From Cymbomonas tetramitiformis (Eukaryota > Chlorophyta > Pyramimonadophyceae > Pyramimonadales > Pyramimonadaceae), in assembly GCA_001247695.2 (NCBI GenBank), contig LGRX02034891.1, positions 1 through 31,455 of the forward strand: a stretch of 31,455 nt of DNA, in the 5' to 3' direction. Numbering within the stretch: position 1 is the first letter of the stretch; every line of letters begins with the position of its first letter. A model generated the notes under the pieces. The model searched no databases, had not been told where the DNA came from, and saw only the letters and a list, made by a program, of their open reading frames with translations. Positions 21,301 through 30,300 of this stretch are shown one piece after another. Made by a program: the position numbers and the translations under genes.

Positions 21301-24300
21301 ATTAGGGGGGGGCACCTCGGGAGGCGTCACGTCGTCCGGGGTTGTCGTCAGAAGGGCCTCCCGGTCCTCGCACGGGATGGCGCTGCAGGACAGGTCGCCG
21401 CACAGCACCTCGTCTGACTCGCACTTGGACAGGACGGTCACCATGCGCGTGACGCTCGCGTTCTGCGCGGGGATGGCGTCATCGAAGACCATGAACTGAA
21501 TCTCCACGATGCGCGGCACCGGGTCGGACACCGTGTCAATGCACGCCGCGACGCCCTTGGTTGCCAGCTCATGCCCCGGACAGCCGAGGTCGAGGCAGGA
21601 GCTTGGTGGACACACGAGCACCTTCGCGGTAATATTGACACCATCGTCCATTGCCGTCACACCTGTCCATGCATTCCGGAGCGCCTCCGATCAAGGGAGT
21701 GCCCGCCCTGCAGTGCGGCCATACAGGTCTCTTCGAGTGTCGTGTGAAGCATATACGGCGTTGAGCCACGCAGGGTTGCCAGGGGACCCGGAGTGCCCCG
21801 AAACGGCCGCGCGGAGAGCACTGGGAAGGGCAGAAATGGAAGCTGAGCCAGAGTCAGCTCCCAAAGCGCAGCGGGTGCGCCTTCTCAGCTCTAACTCACT
21901 TTCCAAGCGGGCGACCTATGGTCCTCCGCACCCTCTGGGGCGAGCAGCGGCCAGGGGGGTCACCTGGGTCACACAGCGCGTCCGTCTCCGGAACCTGCCC
22001 CCACGAGCAGAGCACCCACGGGTCGAGCTGCTTGATGTCTACATTGGCACCCACAAGGGCGTGCGTGTTGAGGGAGATGGTGGGTGGGGGGTCCACGACC
22101 TCCTCCTCTCCTAAATTTGAGGAATTGAGGTTGGAGAAGCAGACCCCTGCATCGCTGCACGTCAACTTGTCATCACACAGCACATCCCCGATGGGACAGA
22201 CTGCCTGTAACTCACCGCCCCGCATCCCTCCCCCATCCCTCAGTGCCGCTCTCTCTCTCTGACACTTCCCAGCGGGGCTTCGATCAGGCAGCCGTCATAT
22301 GAGTCCATCATCGACGTCAGCCCTCGTGTCTCTCTAGGTGTTGTTATATGTGTCCATTTCTGACGTGCGACCGCATTCTGTCTGCTGCAGGGTCCCTATA
22401 TACCTTGACGGTGACGTTGCGTGCAGTGCTGGCGCTAGCTCCGTCGGAGTCATACACCGAGTACTCAATGGTATAAGTTCTGCTCCACCCCCTCCGGCCC
22501 CCTCTGAGCCGTCAACTCCGCAAAAGAAGGGTGCTCCTATGATGGCCACAGCTGAGGGCCACATACACTTAGCAGCGCGAGGCCCGTCGAAAAAGCCAGC
22601 CCGGGGAACTTCCTGTGCGCGCGCTAGTGCCAGCACAAGTGCGCCTGGCGCGCTCATGCTAAAAATAGGCGTCACATGGCACCCATGACACACCGGTAAA
22701 GGGTCATCCAGGAATTAGTTAATGACACCGAAACTGTCTTGTTGGCGCGGCCCAAAACGGGTCCAGACACGTTTGCCGGTCGCACGCTCATTTGTCCTAC
22801 GTGGCATATAAGGCGGCGGCTTCGAAAACATTTGTTTTTCAAGTCACTAAAAAACATTTGTGAAGCTGCACGTCCTCTACAGGGGGCTCAGACTTTTTTA
22901 GGGCTTGTTATAAAGTAGCGTATCACTCCCAGTTCAGTATTTTTAGAAGCTTGTCAAATACCGCAGTTTGATTTGTAGAAAATTGCACAACATAGAGTTG
23001 CGATCATTTTTGTTCAGATTTTAGTTCACCTTTTTTAGAAAACTTTTGGTGTTGCCGAATTTCGAGTTCAGGTTTAAGTTGAGAGAAATTTACCGCGTTT
23101 GGTGGTGACACGAGAGCCACTGCGCAAACACTAATTTTCTGTTCACAGGGTTGAATTGTTGTGGTGCACCCTTTACTGCATCACCTAACACTAAACTCGG
23201 TCACAAGCTTGTTTGACTCAGCAGGAAGGGTTTTACGTTTTCTCTTCAAGGGAGCAGCGCGTTCAGAGAATATTTCTCTGGCGGATCTTAAGGTCCTCGG
23301 GTTTAATCACCCCTGCTCCCCCCTGTAACTCTGGTTTGCTTTCCTGTCTGCAGATCTGCCTGGACAGTTTTCTAAAACTCCCACAAAGATATGCCAACGG
23401 AATATTTGGTATAGTATGTGCTGCTGAGCAGCTGTCTTTTTGCTTTTTCGCGGTACCCTCACTATTCTTTTTTCGGAGGCTGGAAATTATGAATCCCGGA
23501 GTCGGAAAAATCTATCTCAAGGTGCCGCAAGCTCCGCTGCAGCCTGTGATTCATTTAAGTTTACCTTACTAGGGCTTGCCTAAGGTGCAGACTTGCTTGC
23601 GTGTGCATATTGTTTCTTAACTTCGTCTTGACTTCAGACGGTGTTTTGGGGGCTGCGGTCTGAGTGTTGGGGCAAACCCCACTCAGCTTGGGTTGACATC
23701 CCAACAGTTCCGTGGGGGGGGGGGGGATGCGAGTGCCACAAGTAGGAAGCTAGGCCTATTGCGTTTGCAAAACGTTTTGCACACAACAACAGCCTGCAGC
23801 ACTGCATCCCGTTCGCTGTACGTTTTACAGGCAGTACGATTAGAACCCTGACTGTGTGATGCAGGATGCAACACGCAGTTAGGGAAGGAGTGTATATTTG
23901 AACAGGCGTTTTTTGGGGACTGTAGTATGAGTATAACCCACTCAGTTTGAGTTAGAATCCCAACAGTTCCGGGGGGGAGGGGGGGGATGCTGGAGCCGAC
24001 GGTTTATGTTCGTTTTAACATTAGCCGTCGGTTCCGTCGGCAAGTGCACAATATGCGGTTCACTAAGCCTTCATGCTTTCTCACACACGAGCACGTACAT
24101 ATGCTTGTATTTTCCGTTGCCTTGCCTCTTCAGCATCACGTGTGAAAGTCTAATATCGGACACTGCTTTAGACCTGTGCAGTGGGCTCATCTGCTATTAC
24201 CCGAGGGTTGTAAACAGTGTGCATCATAGATCCCCAAGTGTAGTTGGGTCCCTCGTGTTTAGCAGCAAAACAAGTATTAATATGAACTATATTGTGTATA

Positions 24301-27300
24301 TACATCTGCGGTAGAAATAGCTGTAAATAGATGGGTTTACTTAAGAAATATTTGCTGTTGGGAACAGTTAGCGCTTTTTCGTAACTTAGAATTCTGTGAT
24401 TCATTTTTAGCTTACAACACTCCCAGGAGTTTGTGTACTACCTGATATATTCCCTAAACAAATATGCAAACGTTAGGCGTCATATATCACATAATATAAC
24501 ACTTACCACACATCTAGAGTGCATACGCGTACAAACCCTATCGTAAACGTCCTACACTCCCACAAGTTTTCTATGTGTTTTACAGCAAACTAACTCGAAT
24601 TAGCAAAAACGGAAATCACCATCGTTTTCAGCAACATCGAAATAGGTAATATAAACATCAATATCAATAGTATACATCGTGAATTATTCAAGCCATACCC
24701 AAATACCCTAAATGAAGCTTTTGCCCCCCCCAGGTGCCATGTGCGTGCATATGCGCGCGGCGCGCTCATGCTAAAAATAGGCGTGCATATGCGTGCGGCG
24801 CGCTCATGCCGTAACATACATATATACTTCGAAGTATATATATATATATGTATATATAGGGCGAACAGTGCGCCGGTGAGTCAATGCGCAATTATGGGCC
24901 AAGCAAGGCGGACGTGCGATGCCTTGCCCATGGCGTCTCAGACGCAGCAGCCCGCCGCCGAACGACTAGGTTACTAAAAGTGAATCCTATACCCTTTCCA
25001 TAGGTGGAATGGGGCGTAAAGGCATCTTTCTGGGCGTAGGAGCGGATGGGTATGGGGGGAGGTGGAATTGATCTGGCGCACTGGTCGCCAGCACCAAGCA
25101 CGCGAGGCCGTGCGGGGGATCCCGGGGCCTCGGCCTCGGTGCTGTGACACTACCTTGTCCGCCCTGCGCTGGACGGCACACTCCGAAGTGGAGAGTGGAG
25201 CGTCACTCCCTGCCGTTGCGGATCCGCACGGGAGTGAAGGATCCGCAACGTTGATACCTAGGATGGTAGTGTTCATTTAAAAAAAATCCCCAGAATATAT
25301 TTCATGTTATTTCATTAGGAATTGGAAAGAAGCGAGCAGCGTGAAGTTGTGAGGTACGGGGTCGGGCGCGGACCCCGCAATGGAGGTGTCCACCGCGCAT
25401 CCCTCCACGCCTTTCTTGGCCCATTTGTAGGACTTGCCGTCCGGGGAGCACGCCAGTATCAGTGCATCCAGATTGCCATCCTCCGGGTCAGTCGCCGTTG
25501 CGCCGCGGTCGCACACTGCTGCCAGGGGCGACTCGGGGGTGCACTTCGTGTACGGACGGAACTGTGCGCAGGCACCCTCCTCCACACCCCACACCCCCAC
25601 TCACCTCCCTCCCCTGAGACCGCATCGTACACTGCTGCCCCGTGCCCCTCGCCGATTACCCTCATCCACCTCCCCCCCTTCTTCCCTAATCTTGCACCCT
25701 TGTTCACTTCCACGCGGGTTCCCCTCGTCCCGTGTCCTACATCTTGCGCCCTCATCCCGCCGCCGTATGCGCTCACGGCTCTGCAAGTAATTATATCAAA
25801 GGAAGACCGATTTTAGCCCCCCCTTTGTGACCAGCGAAGCCACCTCTCCTCCGCCACCTATGCCCACAGGGCTGGCCCATGCCCACCATGCTTCACCACC
25901 AGCAGAATACCAAGCGGAGCCGAAGCATTCCCTCAGGGCCCGCACATGAAACACGAGCGCGGCTCTATCGGCTCTTTCAGCACGCTACGCATCTCCCGGG
26001 CGCGTCAAACAGTCACCGCCGTGTGCACTACGCATCGGCACCTTGCCCTCCGAGCCGGACCGGGGATGGCAGATCACGCACGCACAATTCCGCCCCACAC
26101 GCGGTGCGCATGCACGATGCTCCCCGAGGGGTGCGGGGGTTGAGCGCGCCCGCCCCTCGCAATGACCCCCCACTCCACAACCACAGCACCTCGGTACAGC
26201 GCCAGCCTGGGCGTGGGGGACCGGAGGACCCTGGACCCTCAAAATAGGGGTGATGCGGGGCTCGGTGGGCTGCAGGGCGCGGCAGAGCTGATGTAGCCGG
26301 GAATGCAGAACCGGGGCCAGGGAGCCTTTGTTGAGGCTTAGAACTGGATCTGGTGTCCTCGTTTGGGTCTGGTTGGAGGTTTCCCATCATCTGGACGGCC
26401 GTGGACGCGTGCTGCTAAGCAACGGTACACAATGCGCGGCCCTCAGCAGTAGCACCGATCTCTGCTTGCTTGCCCGAGGGCAACCCATTGTGGCCACCGT
26501 GTATCCTACATCAGCCCCTGCACCGTGCAGCGAAGTGGGCGCAACCTGCTCGATCTCGACTTCCGCGCTGCCCACCATGGTGATGACAGGGACGTGGTTC
26601 ACCACCACATCCTCCTCCGGTTCTTCAAAGTCGATGCTCTGGCATAATTGCGACACGCTACAGCTCCCATCCACACACGGGAACTCCTCCGCCCCACAGG
26701 GGTTGGTGACGTAGACTCGGCGGCGCACCGTGGGGGCTGGGTTCCCTGCGGCATCCTGAGCAGGGCCAGGATCCACGCCGGCCATCCCAGAGTCCACATC
26801 CAACAGTCAATTTCCAACTCGGCGGACGGACGATGACGAGGCTAGCAATCTACCAGGATGATGGGCACTTGAAGCAGCGGCTGCGGCCTGCCAGCTGGCG
26901 CTCGCACCCTCTTCTGCAGCATGCATGGCAACGGCTGATTGGTCCTTCGCAGGCCCCCCTTCCACCTGTGCCCCCCCTTCACGCTTGATTGCAGAAGGGC
27001 ACCAGAGTAGCGAGGCGCAGAAAGTGAGGTGAGGGTCGCTCCGCCCTCTGTGGATGCAAGGAATGGGCCCCCCTGGGCCCCCCTGGGCGGGCCTGGCGCG
27101 GCGCATGCACGCACCTGGACATCATATGTGATGACGTAAGGGGCGTCGGCAGGAGTGATCACGCTGGTGTCCACTGTAGAGAAGCCATCCCTCGCCACCT
27201 GAGGCCGCACATTCGCACCCCAGCTGATAAACCCGGCAGTATCACCCCAGCCTTTTCGCCGCACACCTCTAGTCTCAGGTCTGATTGGTGGATGCACGCA

Positions 27301-30300
27301 GCCCCCTCCCATCGCCCGCCCTTCCACCGCGACAGAAAACAATCTATACCTCCGTGACACCGGCAGGCAGGCCTCTCAGTCTGTCCTTGTTTGGTCTAAC
27401 ATTCTCCCCCTGCTTCGCCCTCCCTGTGCTCCGCTCTGCTGTAGGAATCCTTTGGCCCCCTCTGCTCACATCTCCACGCTCTTCGCGCCTCCGTTCACCA
27501 TCGTACACGGAGCGGTGCCAGGCGCACCCGCAAGGGCTTGTAGACACCCCAGAGGGGACGAGGCGTGTGCATGGTTTGCACGTCCTGAGAAATTCAGCGA
27601 ATGGATTCTTAAATATGAGATTTATATATGGAATCCCGTTTTGTTGTTGGGCCCTTTTCTCAACCCTGATCGTCAGCACAGCTCCGAGAGCAGCTCTCGC
27701 CCATACATAAGCAGCTTCGTGATTGGGACAAAAGAGCAAAAAACGGCACCATCCACTAGGACTTCAGCGGTTCCGATATATGACTGTAACGGGCTCGTTG
27801 AGGGCTATGCGATTATTCGCTGACTTTTTTGATTTGACCAATATACGCGATCTATATCACATCTTAGCTTACATATCTTAGCCTATATTGGCCAAATAAC
27901 AAAAACGGGCGAGTCATCGCATCGCCCTCGACGAGCCCTTTACAGTCATATAGCAAAACCGCCGAAAATCCCATTGGATGATGGTGGCTTGAGCCATACA
28001 TTACAGGGCGCCGTATATTACAAACTCCATATCTAAAGGTTACTCGACCAGAAACGCAAGAGGAGAAAGTTCCTTCCGCGAATCTCGCGGATTTCGGGAG
28101 ACAGAATTCTAATCAACGCTGAGCGGCTCGCGGCGCGCAGCCAGATGCGCAAGAGCACCGCGGGAGCCGGGCGCCGTGCCCCCGGGAGTGACAACGTGCG
28201 GAGTGCCCGAGCGCCCACCCACCACATCACACTGAACGGCATGAGATCGGCAAGCAAAAGCCAGCCCACCATCATCCCAGTGGATGTGAGAAGCAAATCA
28301 AGAGCAGGGCGGGGCCGTGACAAGATACCACAAACACATACATATTCCCAACCCAAATGCAAAGCAGCAGGAAAGATGATACGATGTGACCGATCGTCGC
28401 CAAACAACTGTTGGTCTCTGGGTTACGGAGTAAGCGGACCCTGCTGGCATGCCCCCCAGTGGCTCCCGGTCGATGGATGGGACCTGTTGGTCCATGGTTA
28501 TGTCATGAATGCAGTCACACCACACAGCATGGACACCCCATGTCAAAAAAAGAAAACATGCGGGCACCTAAGTGCTCCCCACAAAATTCAAGGGAAAACA
28601 CAGAAGGTGTACTTCACCACCTTCTGCCTCTCCTCGCAGCACGACAGACGAATCTACCGAGCTCACACCACATCACACGTACCATGTAAGTGACTCATGG
28701 GCTCGGAGCTTCACTTGCTCGTGGCATGCACAATGCACGAGATTGCGAGTCGGCGCTCACACGCACAGGCAGGGGCAGACTCTCTATACACCACGCACCC
28801 ATTTACTGTGAGGGCCTGCTCCTGCATCAACCGCGCCCACCTCACATAGACCCCGGATTCTGCCCGACTTGTGCGGCAACCCACTAAAGCCATCGCCGGA
28901 GCAGCGCCTTCGAGGAAGCAGCGCCTGGCAACGAGGCGCCGCAGGAACGCCCGCATCCCTTCACCCGCGGCCCTTCAACCGCCGGACCCGGTTCACAGAA
29001 AGAAGGCTTCACTCCCACCCAATCAAACATCTCCACATCAGTTTCTGCGAGATCAGATGACGCTCCACCTGTGCAATACACGCTTTGCTATCCAACAGCA
29101 AATGTCATACGCTGCTCCGAAAAGCTGTGATGCGCGTCTGCGGCGTGTTCCATGTGCCCGGCGCGAGGTGCGGCTACCCACCTCACTGCTCAGATCCTCT
29201 TCCATCGGGTTTCCCTGGTGCTCCACGAGGTCGTATGCGTGGTACCCGGGCTCCTCGAATGCCTCGTAGATGACAACATGGTGGATCACGATGGTGATGC
29301 CCGCATCGGTCAGCCCCCACACCCCATCCCCCGCCAGCAGCTCCAGCACGGGGGGGGTCACGTCCACCGGGGGAACGTATTCTGGCTCCACCGGCACCTC
29401 CGCTTCACCGGTCACATCCGTATCGAAGCACATGCATGTTGTGTTGGTGGCTGTTACTGTGCAGCTTGCGCAGGTGTCGATGTTCTCGCACAGATACGAG
29501 GGCTCCTCACACGGGCTCACCACCGTAACCTGCTACCCCCCAAGCACAGATACGAAGGCTCCTCGCACGGGCTCGCGGGGGGCCTTTCAGCGCAAAATCG
29601 ACCCATCGAGTTCACAGCAACAGAAGCTTTCCAAATATTCAGCGGCTATGTCGGGCCGGGGACTCTGAGACAGAAGTGGCATGACCAGGAGGCCCGGGCA
29701 AGGTGCGGGGTGAAAAGGCGTACCTCGCGTGTCACAGATGCCGAATTGAACGCAGCATCCGAGGCGGAATAGGTGATGGAGAAGGCCAAGGCGCCATCTT
29801 TACCAGTAGGCACACTCGTATCCACCAGGTCGATCCCTGCGGCCGTAACCATGACGAAGCCATCCACAGCATCTATGGCAGTGGCGCCGTCATCCTGCAC
29901 CACAGCCAAGTACACCCGCCCACCATCTATGCCCACGGCTGTCACCCTCATCATGCCATCTAAACCCACACTCGTCCATCTAAGCCACAACGTCAGTGTA
30001 GACCTAGAGGAGGGGGTGGTCCAGCAGAAGGTACGGCTTGTATGTCTGTGGGCGTTGGTTTTGTCTAAGAGAAGGAAATGAGCGGGGGGGTCTGGCAGTG
30101 CACGCGCCTTGTATGACTCTCGCTGCGTGACCGTCGCCTGATGGTTCCCTTTGATGGTGATGACGGGGGGTAGGTGAGTGGGGGGTCTGGCAGTGCATCA
30201 CGCTGTATGTCTCTCTCGCTAAGGGCTACTGTGGCCTGGATGGTTCCCTTGATAATGATGACGGGGGTGGGTAAAATGGGGCCTGGTGCACGCGCCTTGT

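Noticed and set aside
20189..21499. 436-codon plus-strand open frame
   Set aside because: It runs antisense through intronic repeats and exons 11-13 of the channel gene, which have strong domain signatures and matching splice phases.
24974..25276. 100-codon minus-strand frame as an extra channel exon
   Set aside because: Exons 8 and 9 already join in phase with a family-perfect junction, leaving no room for it.
28033..28693. Hydrophobic minus-strand frame and 182-codon plus-strand frame
   Set aside because: They overlap each other, have no domain, and lack splice signals in the needed phase; left as intron.
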